The notes under the pieces were generated by a model, which ran no database searches, had not been told where the DNA came from, and saw only the letters and a program-made list of their open reading frames with translations. A stretch of 64,000 bases of DNA, from contig CBDIDG010000006.1 of assembly GCA_965277615.1 (NCBI GenBank), positions 2,170,001 to 2,234,000 of the forward strand, read 5' to 3'. The position numbers and the translations under genes are program-made. Source of the DNA: Bog-532 sp965277615 (GTDB lineage: Bacteria > Actinomycetota > Actinomycetes > Streptosporangiales > Streptosporangiaceae). Below are positions 40,867 through 49,630 of the stretch, piece after piece (the stretch's first letter is position 1; every line of letters begins with the position of its first letter).

Positions 40867-40895
40867 CCCGGCGCTGGCCTTGTTCCAGCGCCGGG
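40867..40895. terminator. Bidirectional hairpin terminator
   Basis: CCCGGCGCTGG (40867-40877) pairs perfectly with CCAGCGCCGGG (40885-40895) around a seven-base loop; flanking CCGGCCGG blocks can extend it. It lies between the convergent membrane protein and TrpB2 genes. Confidence 0.88.
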
Positions 40896-40914
40896 TGCCC
40901 GGCCGGCGTGCGCT

Positions 40915-42279
40915 TTAGGCCAGGGCGGGAAGCGCGCTGAGCGCGGCGTCGATGCGGTCCTGCGGTAGGTCGTAGTCGTCCATCTCGCCGGACAGGTAGC
41001 GCTGGTAGGCCGCCATATCGAAGTGGCCATGCCCGCACAGTGCGGTCAGGATGACCTTCTCCTCACCGGACTCGGCGCAGCGCTTGGCCTCTTCGATGAC
41101 CGCGGCCAGCGCGTGCGTCGGCTCCGGCGCCGGCACGATACCCTCGGCCCGGGCGAACGTGATGCCGGCCGCGAAGCACTCCCGCTGCGACTTGCTGACC
41201 GCCTCGAACAGGCCCAGCTCGTAGGCGTGCGAGAGCAGCGGCGACATGCCGTGATAGCGCAGGCCGCCGGCGTGGATCGGGTCCGGCACGAAGTCGTGGC
41301 CGAGCGTGTGCATCTTCAGCAGCGGGGTGAACCCGGCGGTGTCGCCGAAGTCGTAGGCGTACTGGCCGCGGGTGAACGACGGGGACGCCGTCGGCTCGAC
41401 GGCACGGAACACCGGGTCCATCCGCCCGGCCAGCTTCTCCCGCAGGAACGGGAAGACCAGGCCGGCGAAGTTCGAGCCGCCGCCGGTGCAGCCCACGACC
41501 AGGTCGGGCCCGGTCTCGCCGGCCTGGGCGAACTGCTTCAGCGCCTCTTCGCCGATCACCGTCTGGTGCAGCAGCACGTGGTTGAGCACGCTGCCCAGCG
41601 CATACCGGGTATCGGCGGCGCCGCCGGCGACCTCGACGGCCTCGCTGATCGCGATGCCGAGACTGCCGGGCGAGTTCGGGTCATCGGCCAGGATCTTGCT
41701 GCCCGCGGTGGTGATCGGGCTCGGGCTGGCGTGCACGCTGGCGCCGTAGGTCTCCATCAGCGCGCGCCGGTACGGCTTCTGGTCATAGGAGGCGCGCACC
41801 ATCCAGACCTCGCACTCCAGCCCGAACTGGGCCGAGGCGAAGGCCAGCGCGCTCCCCCACTGACCGGCGCCAGTCTCAGTGGTGAGGCGCCGGGTGCCTT
41901 CGACGGCGTTGTAGTACGCCTGCGGCACGGCGGTGTTGGGCTTGTGCGACCCGGCCGGGGAAACGCCCTCGTACTTGTAGTAGATGCGAGCCGGAGTGTT
42001 CAGCGCCTTCTCCAGCCGGTGGGCCCGGAACAGCGGGGTGGGGCGCCACAGCTTGTAGACGTCGAGGACTTCCTCGGGGATCGGCACGTAGGGGTCGGCG
42101 GTGACCTCCTGGGCGATCAGCGCCATCGGGAACAGCGGGGCCAGGTCCTCGGGACCGACCGGCTGCAGGGTGCCCGGGTGCAGCGGCGGAGGTGGCGGGG
42201 AGGGCAGGTCCGGGACGATGTTGTACCACTGGCGAGGAAGTTCGGACTCGTCGAGGATGATCTTGGTCCGGCCCGTCAT
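40915..42279 (-). CDS. TrpB-like pyridoxal-phosphate enzyme (TrpB2 type)
   Basis: The 454-residue protein is longer than TrpB1 and has the TrpB2 layout. The PLP lysine is Lys113 in PAGSHKPNTAVPQ, GGGSN (phosphate loop) occurs in VVGCTGGGSNFAGLV, and ETGAGQWGSALAFA is typical. TrpB2 proteins make tryptophan from indole and serine, often salvaging free indole without TrpA. No trp operon is near, which supports a stand-alone salvage role. ATG start at 42279. Convergent with the membrane protein gene. Confidence 0.88.
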   Translation of the reverse strand: MTGRTKIILDESELPRQWYNIVPDLPSPPPPPLHPGTLQPVGPEDLAPLFPMALIAQEVTADPYVPIPEEVLDVYKLWRPTPLFRAHRLEKALNTPARIYYKYEGVSPAGSHKPNTAVPQAYYNAVEGTRRLTTETGAGQWGSALAFASAQFGLECEVWMVRASYDQKPYRRALMETYGASVHASPSPITTAGSKILADDPNSPGSLGIAISEAVEVAGGAADTRYALGSVLNHVLLHQTVIGEEALKQFAQAGETGPDLVVGCTGGGSNFAGLVFPFLREKLAGRMDPVFRAVEPTASPSFTRGQYAYDFGDTAGFTPLLKMHTLGHDFVPDPIHAGGLRYHGMSPLLSHAYELGLFEAVSKSQRECFAAGITFARAEGIVPAPEPTHALAAVIEEAKRCAESGEEKVILTALCGHGHFDMAAYQRYLSGEMDDYDLPQDRIDAALSALPALA

Positions 42280-42462
42280 GGCATCTCCGCTCGGTTCTGC
42301 TCGGTGGTGGGACTCGCTGGTGAGACTCGGTCGTGCGGATCTCTTGGCCCATACGACCAGAGGGCGCCGGGGATCGGCAACCCTGAAGTGAACTGCGCGG
42401 CGATCAGGGTAGGGCGACCGAGAGCGCGGGGCGGGATGGGGCCGACAGACGGGCGGAGGCGA

Positions 42463-42825
42463 ATGAAGCTGACGGCGACGGTGCTGGACGCGCCGGATGC
42501 TCGGGAGCTGGCCGGGTTTTACCGGCGGCTACTCGGCTGGGAGACGGCCGAGGATGAGCCAGATTGGGTCAAGCTCCGGGCTCCCGGCGGCGGAGCGGCG
42601 CTGTCATTCCAGACCGAACGGGCCTACGTGCCGCCGGTCTGGCCGGCTGGCCCGGGCGATCAGCAGATGCTGATGCACCTGGATATCGAGGTCGACGACC
42701 TGGACGTGGCCGGAGCGCAGGCGGTGGCGGCGGGAGCGACGCTGGCCGAGTTTCAGCCGCAGGATGATGTGCGGGTGTTCCTGGATCCGGCCGGGCATCC
42801 GTTCTGCTTGTTCCTGCCCGGCTGA
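42463..42825 (+). CDS. VOC-family protein (glyoxalase-like), intact copy
   Basis: The 120-residue single-domain VOC protein reads LTATVLDAPDARELAGFYRR at the start and HLDIEVDDLDVAGAQAV then VRVFLDPAGHPFCLFLPG at the end, a form common among actinobacterial VOC proteins of unknown substrate. GGAGG precedes the ATG by three bases. The C-terminal half has a near-identical truncated copy at 45298-45456. The stop region GGCTGAGGGCCTG is imperfectly repeated after the gene. Confidence 0.85.
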   Translation: MKLTATVLDAPDARELAGFYRRLLGWETAEDEPDWVKLRAPGGGAALSFQTERAYVPPVWPAGPGDQQMLMHLDIEVDDLDVAGAQAVAAGATLAEFQPQDDVRVFLDPAGHPFCLFLPG

Positions 42826-42882
42826 GGGCCTGTAGGTCCCGCCTGGCTGAAGGCCTGGGCGCCCCGAGTGGGCGCGGGCTGG

Positions 42883-44202
42883 CTAGGGGCCGCGGCCGGC
42901 GGGCTGGGCTGGCAGAGGGCTGCCGAGGGTGAGCCAGCCGCCGGGGTGGATGAACCGCAGGAGGGCGTCGGCGGTGCCGGCCAGGGTCCAGCCGAGTAGG
43001 TGGATGAAGTAGTGATGGTGCACGAAGCACAGCAGGACCAGGTTGGGCAGGCGGGTGGCGCCGCCGAGCTTCCACGGCCGGATGTGGTGGGCGGTGCACC
43101 AGCTGGGGGCAGTCCGCAGCCGGGCCAGCGGCAGCCCCGATCCCGGGCGGTCAGAGCGCGGCGCAAGGCGGGGGTCTCGGTGCGGTAGCGGCGGCCGACG
43201 TTCAGGGGCAGCCCGTCCTTCCAGCGGATGACCGAGATCTCGGCCCGGCAGGCCAGGGTGAGGACCTGGCGGGCGGTGAGCATGGCTCCGTGCTCGGTGC
43301 GGGCTGGCGATCCGGCTGGAGATTGCGTGTGATCCTGAGTCCCGAGGTGTTCGGGATCGCCTGGCGCGGAATGCTTCTCGAGCAGGATGCTCAGATGGGG
43401 CATCGCTCCGTGGCGGCTTCCGGCCGCACCGGAGTCCAGTGCGGCCTGGCACGCTGCGGCCGTCCATCCGGCGTTGCGCCGCGGTCCGGCGGTCTTCGCC
43501 GCCGCCGGACGGGCTGAACGCATCGACCGCCGTCTTGATGATCTCGATAGACAGGGCGTCGCTGCAGGCGCCGCTGATGGTGCCGACGTTGTCCAGGGTT
43601 ATCCCGAAGGACAGATAACGCCGCTCGAACCGCTTGCGCTGGCGTTCCTCCACGGCGTCTGGGTCGGCCCGGTAGGTCAGGTCCTCACCCAGGCGGCGCA
43701 GCTCGCGCGGGTCCAAGCCCGGCGGCACCCAGGAGCCGCGGTTGGCCGGGGAACTGGGCTCGGGCTGGCCGCCGCCGGTCGTGGCCGCGGTCAACAGTTG
43801 CTGCTCGGCCGCGGCGGCCAGCGTGTCGTCTTCGATCTGGGTCGTGGCCCGGCTGATCACGTGGGCGGCGTCGAACGAGACCCGGCCCTCGGCCAGTGCC
43901 TGGGTGGTGGCCTGCAGCCGGGACCGCGCCCGGCCGGTCGCGACCAGCTCACCGGCGCGGACCGCGGACCGGCCACAGCCGTACCGCAGGAACGCGGCGG
44001 CCGACGTGTACCCGACCTCGGCGTAGACGCCGGAGGCGTCGACGATCGCGGCCAGCCGGGCGAGCTCCCCTTGCACCTGGTCAGCGAACCGGGCCAGGTC
44101 ACGGGTCTGATTGAGCAGGCTGACGGCATCGTTGGTCCCGGTACCGAGGGTGGCCAGCTCGGCCAGCACCTGATCCCGGGCGATAACGTCGGTCGAACCC
44201 AT
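42883..44202 (-). pseudogene. DUF222/HNH endonuclease (13E12-repeat type) with two compensating frameshifts
   Basis: The N-terminal half (from ATG 44202) is a DUF222 domain: LARLAAIVDASGVYAEVGY, AAFLRYGCGRSAVRAGEL and GRVSFDAAHVISRA. The HNH domain is at the C-terminus (WCTAHHIRPWKLGGATRLPN, CFVHHHYFIHLLGW). Between ~43465 and ~43107 the family sequence is in another frame (LTARDRGCRWPGCGLPP), so one base is gained near 43451-43467 and one lost in the G5 run at 43105-43109. The zinc-type CxxxxC and HHI halves thus lie in different frames. This may be decay or a sequencing artefact. Such proteins are multicopy in actinobacteria; function unclear. Confidence 0.78.
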
Positions 44203-44325
44203 ATTCGAAGCTTTTCAGAGGGGTACGACAAAATGGGTGTCGGCCGGAATGAGGTGGGCGTGGCCGGGGTTGCCGGGTGAATCGCAGGCGGATGGCATGA
44301 GAGGCTCGGCGGCGCGGGAGGCAGC

Positions 44326-45264
44326 ATGCGCGGAGTGATCACGGATTCAAACTCGCCGGGTGGGCTGCGGCTGGCCGAGGATCTGCCGGAGCCGGTTCCG
44401 GCCACGCATGAGCTGGTGCTGAGCGTGCGGGCGTTTTCGATCAACGCGGGCGAAGCCAGCCTCATTGAGCAGCGGCCGGATGGGTGGCGGCCGGGCCAGG
44501 ACACGGCCGGGGTGGTCAGCGCGGCGGCTGCGGACGGGAGCGGGCCGCCCGCTGGGACGCGGGTGGTGGCTTATCCGGAGTGGGAGGGATGGGCCGAGCG
44601 GATCCCGGTGCCGGTGAACTGGGTGGCGCCGCTGCCGGGCACGGTGTCGTTCGAACAGGCCGCGACTCTGCCCGCAGCCGGGCTGACCGCGTTGCGCGCG
44701 GTGCGGGTCGGCGGGGCGCTGCTCGGGCGGAACGTCCTGGTCACCGGGGCAACCGGGGGGGTCGGGCAACTCGCGGTCCAGCTGGCCGCGGCGTCCGGGG
44801 CCCGGGTGACCGCGCTGGTCAGCGGGCCGGAGCGGGAGGCAGACGCGCGCCAGCTCGGGGCACACGTGGTCACGTGGTCGCTGAATGACGCCGGGCTGGG
44901 CCCGTTCCATCTGGTGCTGGACGCGATGGGCGGTGACGTGCTGATGCAGGCGGTCCGGCTGGCCGCACCCGCCGCGGAGATCGTGCTCTACGGTAACCGG
45001 GCCGGGAAGTCGGCCGACTTCGCGTTCCGGGACTTCTACCAGGCGGGTGCGTTCAACGCCAGGGTGACCGCGTTCCTCAGCATCGTCCCGGAGGAGACCA
45101 AGGGGGCGGACCTGGCCCTGCTGGCCGGTCTGGTCGCGGACGGCCGGTTGCGGCCGCGGGTCGGCTGGACTGCGGACTGGACCCGGACCGGGGATGCGTT
45201 CGCGGCGATGGCGCGGCGGGAGTTCCGCGGCAAGGCCGTGCTCACCGTACCGCCGTCGAGCTGA
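44326..45264 (+). CDS. Zinc-independent medium-chain dehydrogenase/reductase (quinone oxidoreductase-like)
   Basis: The 312-residue MDR protein lacks the zinc Cys and has FSINAGEASLIEQR (GroES-like domain), FEQAATLPAAGLTALRAV and the NADPH loop VLVTGATGGVGQLAVQLAA around residue 145. It would reduce quinones or enones with NADPH. GGGAGG precedes the ATG. The gene is divergent from the HNH gene and lies between the intact and the truncated VOC copies. Substrate unknown. Confidence 0.87.
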   Translation: MRGVITDSNSPGGLRLAEDLPEPVPATHELVLSVRAFSINAGEASLIEQRPDGWRPGQDTAGVVSAAAADGSGPPAGTRVVAYPEWEGWAERIPVPVNWVAPLPGTVSFEQAATLPAAGLTALRAVRVGGALLGRNVLVTGATGGVGQLAVQLAAASGARVTALVSGPEREADARQLGAHVVTWSLNDAGLGPFHLVLDAMGGDVLMQAVRLAAPAAEIVLYGNRAGKSADFAFRDFYQAGAFNARVTAFLSIVPEETKGADLALLAGLVADGRLRPRVGWTADWTRTGDAFAAMARREFRGKAVLTVPPSS

Positions 45265-45297
45265 CGAGGCGGGGCTGGCCGGGCCGGGGATCCGCAG

Positions 45298-45456
45298 ATG
45301 TCCATGCACCTGGACATCGAGGTTGACGATCTGGATTTGGCGGGGGCCCAGGCGGTGGAGGCCGGGGCGACGCTGGCGGAGTCTCAGCCGCAGGACGATG
45401 TGCGGGTGTACCTGGATCCGGCCGGGCATCCGTTCTGCCTGTTCCTGCCCGGCTGA
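45298..45456 (+). pseudogene. Truncated copy of the VOC gene (C-terminal half only)
   Basis: A 52-codon open frame beginning MSMHLDIEVDDLDLAGAQAV and ending YLDPAGHPFCLFLPG matches the last ~52 residues of the VOC gene at 42463-42825 almost residue for residue, and also at DNA level from about 45275. The N-terminal ~65 codons are missing; the preceding DNA is the end of the MDR gene. This is a remnant of a direct duplication 2.6 kb downstream of the intact copy. Confidence 0.85.
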
Positions 45457-45563
45457 GGGCGGCCGGGCGGGAAATGATCTGGCCGGGTCGATGGTGTGGC
45501 TGATAGAGAGGTCGTCATGATGACCGACCGGCCCGGGAGCCGGATCGCGGGACAGGGGGCGGC

Positions 45564-46658
45564 GTGATGACCAGAGTGGCCGTGGCCGGTGCGACCGGCC
45601 AGGTGGGACGCGAGATCGTGGCCGCGCTGCGCGATGCCGGGCACGAAGCGGTCGAGCTGGCCCGGGCCCGCCGAGTGGACGTGCTGGCGGGCGACGGGCT
45701 CGATGAGGCGCTGACCGGTGCCGACGCGGTGATCGACGTACTCAACACCGCGGCGACCGACCGGGACGAGGCGGTGGACTTCTTCACCCGGACAACGGGC
45801 AACCTGCTGGCCGCCGAGCAGCGATGCGGGGTGCGGCACCACGTCCTGCTGTCCATCATCAATGTCGACGCCGTGCCCGACAACGTCCATTACCTGGGCA
45901 AGGTCGCCCAGGAGCAGTGGGTCGAAGCCGGGCCGGTGCCCTGGACCATTCTGCGGGCGGCTCAGTTCCACAGCTTCGCCGAGATGGTGGCCGGGTGGAC
46001 GGCCGACGGCGGAGTGGCCGCGGTCGCGCCGCTGCTGGTGCAGCCGGTCGACGTCGGTGACGTCGCCACCGTGCTGGTGGAGCTGGCCCTCGGCCCGGCG
46101 CAGGGGCGGGGGCCCGAACTGGCCGGGCCGGACACCCTGGACCTGGTCGACATGGCGGTGCGGACGTTCGCCGCCCGCGGGGACAGCACCACGGTCCGGG
46201 CCAGCTGGCGGGACAGCCCGTTCGGGGTGTCGATGGCGGGTGAGGTGCTGCTGCCGGGCTCGGACGCGCGTATCGGCGGCACGTCGTTCACCGCCTGGCT
46301 GGCCCACGACGCCGGCGACCCCCGCGCCCTGGCCACCACCTACTTCGGGGCCTGGATGGCGCACGACTTCGACCGGCTGCAGACGTTGCTGGCCGATGAC
46401 GCGACGTTCAGCGGGCCGCTCGGCACGGCCGATTCCGGGGACGAGTGCGTGGCCGGCCTGCAGGGCATGGCGAAGATGATGACCGGGCTGGACATCACCC
46501 GCATGGTGGTCGACGGGCCGGACGTCATGACCTGGTACGACCTGCTGACCGAGAAGGCGCCGCCGACCCCGACGGTCAACTGGATGCACGTGGAGGGCGG
46601 GAAGATCCGGCAGATCCGGGCCACCTTCGATCCGCGCGCGATCCTGGGAGTCGGTTGA
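45564..46658 (+). CDS. NmrA-like NAD(P)-binding protein fused to a SnoaL-type domain
   Basis: The 364-residue protein has an N-terminal Rossmann domain with RVAVAGATGQVGREIVAAL (NAD(P) loop) and an atypical SDR core (ADAVIDVLNTAATD, PWTILRAAQFHSF) to residue ~250. A SnoaL/NTF2-like domain follows from ~residue 258 (LATTYFGAWMAHDFDRLQTL, LLADDATFSGPLG, GKIRQIRATFDPR). The two folds usually occur as separate proteins. It may be a redox-sensing or reductase protein; no function is known. GTG start at 45564; the ATG one codon later is equally possible. Confidence 0.83.
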   Translation: MMTRVAVAGATGQVGREIVAALRDAGHEAVELARARRVDVLAGDGLDEALTGADAVIDVLNTAATDRDEAVDFFTRTTGNLLAAEQRCGVRHHVLLSIINVDAVPDNVHYLGKVAQEQWVEAGPVPWTILRAAQFHSFAEMVAGWTADGGVAAVAPLLVQPVDVGDVATVLVELALGPAQGRGPELAGPDTLDLVDMAVRTFAARGDSTTVRASWRDSPFGVSMAGEVLLPGSDARIGGTSFTAWLAHDAGDPRALATTYFGAWMAHDFDRLQTLLADDATFSGPLGTADSGDECVAGLQGMAKMMTGLDITRMVVDGPDVMTWYDLLTEKAPPTPTVNWMHVEGGKIRQIRATFDPRAILGVG

Positions 46659-46836
46659 CCCTCTCCTGGGCCGTGGTCTAGGAGACTGCGCCCTGGCCGA
46701 CTTCATTCAGGACCTATACAGGCTTTTTGGATAGGGTACGGATCCATCATTCAGATGGCTTAGAGCATGTCTGGACTAAACCCGGACCTCGAGCTGATTA
46801 TCTTCCCTCTGGGTACTGCTACCGGATGGGTTTGTC

Positions 46837-47016
46837 ATGGATGATCTGGCTAAAGACAAGAAGTGGCCGCGCGAGTTCTTCGCCCTGATCGACGCGCTCG
46901 GCACCGAACACGTGGTGTTCGACAATTCCGATTACCAGGCCTCGGCCGCAGGGGGCGACGACCCTTCGGATTGGCTCACGGCCCAAGAGTGGATCCGGCG
47001 CTCCCGGGGCGAGTGA
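46837..47016 (+). CDS. Small hypothetical protein
   Basis: The 59-codon frame MDDLAKDKKWPREFFALIDA then LGTEHVVFDNSDYQASAAGG and WLTAQEWIRRSRGE has actinobacterial codon use and lies in an otherwise empty gap preceded by an AT-rich leader. A 25-codon frame (46767-46844) overlaps its start (ATGGATGA). There is no strong ribosome site. It could be a small acidic protein; no family is recognised. Confidence 0.5.
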   Translation: MDDLAKDKKWPREFFALIDALGTEHVVFDNSDYQASAAGGDDPSDWLTAQEWIRRSRGE

Positions 47017-47055
47017 CCACCGGTAATACCCGGCGGCCAGACGGGGCCCGGCCGC

Positions 47056-47391
47056 TTAATAGACCCGGGTGCCTGGTTTCACGTCGGCGTCGGGGCGGAG
47101 GAGGACGACCTCGCCGTCGTCGTCGGGGACGCCGAGGACCAGGACTTCGGACATGAAGTTGGCGATCTGCCGGGGCGGGAAGTTCGTCACCGCGACCACC
47201 AGCCGCCCGGTCAGTTCATCGGGGGTGTAGCGGGCGGTGATCTGCGCGCTGGAGCGCTTCTCCCCCAGCGGGCCGAAGTCGATGGTCAGCCGGTACGCGG
47301 GCTTGCGGGCGGCCGGGAACTCCTCGGCCTTGACCACCCGGCCGACGTGGACCTCGGTGCGGAAGAACTCCTCGGGCGTGGACGGGGCCAC
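47056..47391 (-). CDS. csaA: CsaA-like tRNA-binding-fold protein
   Basis: The protein of about 111 residues equals CsaA in length and has the OB-fold core FFRTEVHVGRVVKAEEFPAA, RKPAYRLTIDFG, SSAQITARYTPDEL and VVAVTNFPPRQIANFMSEVL. CsaA is reported as an export-related chaperone with an EMAP-II/tRNA-binding fold. I start at GTG 47391 because AGGAG precedes it by six bases; a GTG at 47418 overlapping the upstream stop would add nine residues. It is downstream of and probably coupled to the D,D-carboxypeptidase gene. Confidence 0.85.
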   Translation of the reverse strand: MAPSTPEEFFRTEVHVGRVVKAEEFPAARKPAYRLTIDFGPLGEKRSSAQITARYTPDELTGRLVVAVTNFPPRQIANFMSEVLVLGVPDDDGEVVLLRPDADVKPGTRVY

Positions 47392-47414
47392 TGGGTCTCC
47401 TGGTCTGCCTTGAC

Positions 47415-48338
47415 TCACCCGAATCCCCAGTTCAGCAGCTGTTCGGCGTCAGTGAAGCTGACCGCGCGGGCCGACGGTGAGCTGTCCAGCACCACCCCGA
47501 TCAAAATGCCCGAGCTGCGCTGGTCCGCGAACAGCAGACAGTAGCCGGCGGCCAAGGTGGAGCCGGTCTTGATGCCGATCATGCCCGGGTACTTGCTGAT
47601 CAGCTGGTTGGTGGTGTGCCAGATATAGGCGTGGTGCCCGGATCCAGCAGGCAGGTAGATCCGGTGCGCGGCCACGATGGAGCGGAACAGCGGGTAGGTC
47701 ATCGCGGCCCGGGCGATGACGAGCAGATTCCGCGGCGTTGAGTAGGTGGAGTACTCCCCCGGCAGCGGCAGCCCGTCGGCGTTGGCGAAGTGCGTGCGGC
47801 CGAGCCCCAGCTGCCGGGCCAGGGCGTTCATCTTGGCCACGAACCTGGGCAGTCCGGGCCCGTACGCGCTGGCCAGCACGTACGCGGCGTCGCAGCCGGA
47901 CGGCACCAGCATGGCCTCGAGCAACTGCTGAGTGGTCAGCTTGTCCCCGGCGCGCAGGCCCGCGCTGCTGCCGTCGTTCTGCCGGGCGTAGCTGACCGCC
48001 GCCGGGGACACCGTGAGCTTGCGACCCGCGCCGCCGGCGCGGAGCACGACAAGGGCGGTCATGACCTTGGTCAGGCTGCCGATCGGGCGTTTGGTGTCCG
48101 CCGCCCGGCTCCACAGCATCCGGCCGGTGCTCTCCTCTTCTAGGGCCGCCCCCAGGGCGTGCACCCCGGTGGGGGCCGACGTGCGGGGATTGATCGTCGC
48201 GGCCCGGGCCGGAGCTCCGACGGTGGCGGCCGTGGCCGCGGTGGCGGCGGTAGCGGCGGTGGTCTGACCGGGGGCAAGCCAGCCGGCCAGGATCGCTCCG
48301 GCGGCAGCAGCCAGCACCAGGCGGCCGGGCAGGCGCAT
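47415..48338 (-). CDS. D-alanyl-D-alanine carboxypeptidase (PBP5/DacC family)
   Basis: The 307-residue protein has a signal peptide (RLVLAAAAGAILAGWLAPG) and the three peptidase S11 motifs: SLTK with Ser88 and Lys91, the SGC triad at 147-149 (in place of SxN), and KTG at 257-259. It trims D-Ala from peptidoglycan stem peptides outside the membrane. A short AAT-repeat linker (residues ~28-40) follows the signal. No C-terminal membrane anchor is visible, so it may be soluble. GGAG precedes the ATG. Operon with the CsaA-like gene. Confidence 0.9.
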   Translation of the reverse strand: MRLPGRLVLAAAAGAILAGWLAPGQTTAATAATAATAATVGAPARAATINPRTSAPTGVHALGAALEEESTGRMLWSRAADTKRPIGSLTKVMTALVVLRAGGAGRKLTVSPAAVSYARQNDGSSAGLRAGDKLTTQQLLEAMLVPSGCDAAYVLASAYGPGLPRFVAKMNALARQLGLGRTHFANADGLPLPGEYSTYSTPRNLLVIARAAMTYPLFRSIVAAHRIYLPAGSGHHAYIWHTTNQLISKYPGMIGIKTGSTLAAGYCLLFADQRSSGILIGVVLDSSPSARAVSFTDAEQLLNWGFG

Positions 48339-48477
48339 GAGAATCTCCGTTATCGGGGTTAACGACGCTGGGGGTGGCGGGGCCCCCACATCGTGACAGC
48401 GCCGGTGGGGCCGGGCAAGCGCGAAACCCTTATGGCCAGGGAATTTGGGAAACTGTGACCGGGGTAATGTCGAAACT

Positions 48478-49500
48478 GTGGACGACAAGGACGGCAAGGG
48501 CACGTACGTTCGTGACACCCGGTACCTGAACGCAAGGATCACCGCCGACGGCCGGGACGGCTGGCCGGTGGAGCCGGGACGGTACCGGCTGGCGGTGGCG
48601 CGGGCCTGCCCGTGGGCCAACCGGGCCGTGATCGTGCGGCGGCTGCTGGGACTGGAACCGGTGATCTCCATGGCCCTGGCCGGCCCGGTGCACGACGAGC
48701 GAAGCTGGTCGTTCGACCTGGATCCGGGCGGCCGGGATCCGGTGCTCGGCATCGAGCGGCTGGGCGAGGCCTACGCGAAGGCCGTGCCCGGGTACGAGCG
48801 TGGTATCACCGTGCCGGCCGTCGTCGACATCCCGACCGGCGCGGTCGTCACCAACGACTATCCGCAGATCACGCTGGACTTCGAGACCGAGTGGACGGCC
48901 CACTTCCGGCCGGGTGCGCCGGACCTGTACCCGCAGAAGTACCGGGATGAGATCGACGAGGTGATGCTGCCGGTCTACAAGGACGTCAACAACGGCGTCT
49001 ATCAGGCTGGTTTCTCGACCTCGCAGCGGGCGTACGAGGCGGCGTACCATCGGCTGTTCAAGCGGCTGGACTGGCTCACTGAGCGGCTGGCCGGGCAGCG
49101 CTTCCTGGTCGGGGACACGATCACCGAGGCCGACGTGCGGCTGTTCACCACGCTGGCCCGGTTCGACCCCGTGTATCACGGCCACTTCAAGTGCAACCGC
49201 TCCAAGCTGAGCGAGATGCCGGTGCTGTGGGCCTACGCGCGGGACCTGTTCCAGACGCCGGGGTTCGGCGACACGATCGACTTCGTCCAGATCAAGCAGC
49301 ACTACTACGAGGTGCACCGGACCATCAACCCGACCGGGATCGTGCCGGCCGGACCGGACCTGCGCAACTGGCTGACCCCGCACGGGCGGGAGGAACTGGG
49401 CGGGCGGCCGTTCGGGGACGGGACGCCGCCCGGGCCGCCACCGGAGTCGGAGCGGGTGCCGCCGGGGCATGGAGCGGAGCCAGCGACGGCCGAGGTCTGA
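48478..49500 (+). CDS. Glutathionyl/mycothiol-hydroquinone reductase-type GST (ECM4/YqjG family)
   Basis: The 340-residue Xi-class GST has the active-site Cys in ARACPWANRAVIVRRLLGL, then ITVPAVVDIPTGAVVTNDYP (thioredoxin fold) and a C-terminal helical domain with LVGDTITEADVRLFTTLARFD. Family members reduce thiolated hydroquinones. In actinobacteria without glutathione the thiol is presumably mycothiol. I start at GTG 48478; the frame extends to a TTG at 48445. The Pro-rich last ~20 residues lie beyond the fold. Convergent with the binding-protein gene. Confidence 0.88.
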   Translation: MDDKDGKGTYVRDTRYLNARITADGRDGWPVEPGRYRLAVARACPWANRAVIVRRLLGLEPVISMALAGPVHDERSWSFDLDPGGRDPVLGIERLGEAYAKAVPGYERGITVPAVVDIPTGAVVTNDYPQITLDFETEWTAHFRPGAPDLYPQKYRDEIDEVMLPVYKDVNNGVYQAGFSTSQRAYEAAYHRLFKRLDWLTERLAGQRFLVGDTITEADVRLFTTLARFDPVYHGHFKCNRSKLSEMPVLWAYARDLFQTPGFGDTIDFVQIKQHYYEVHRTINPTGIVPAGPDLRNWLTPHGREELGGRPFGDGTPPGPPPESERVPPGHGAEPATAEV

Positions 49501-49529
49501 GGGGCCGCTGGGGCTGGTGAGCTTTTTGG

Positions 49530-49564
49530 GGCTCGCGGGCTGGGCATGGTTAGGCCCGCGAGCC
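49530..49564. terminator. Bidirectional hairpin terminator
   Basis: GGCTCGCGGGC (49530-49540) pairs with GCCCGCGAGCC (49554-49564), 11 bp with a 13-base loop. A T-run (49523-49527) precedes it. It lies in the convergent gap between the GST gene and the sugar-binding protein gene. Confidence 0.85.
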
Positions 49565-49630
49565 TGGCGGAGGTCCCGGCCAGGCCCGCGGGCCCGTTCG
49601 TAGAGGCCTAACGGCCTAGGTGGATGCGGG

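Noticed and set aside
42883..45456. A mobile element bounded by the two VOC copies
   Set aside because: No transposase, integrase or terminal inverted repeats are visible; an HNH gene alone does not establish mobility, so it is reported only as a possible past event.
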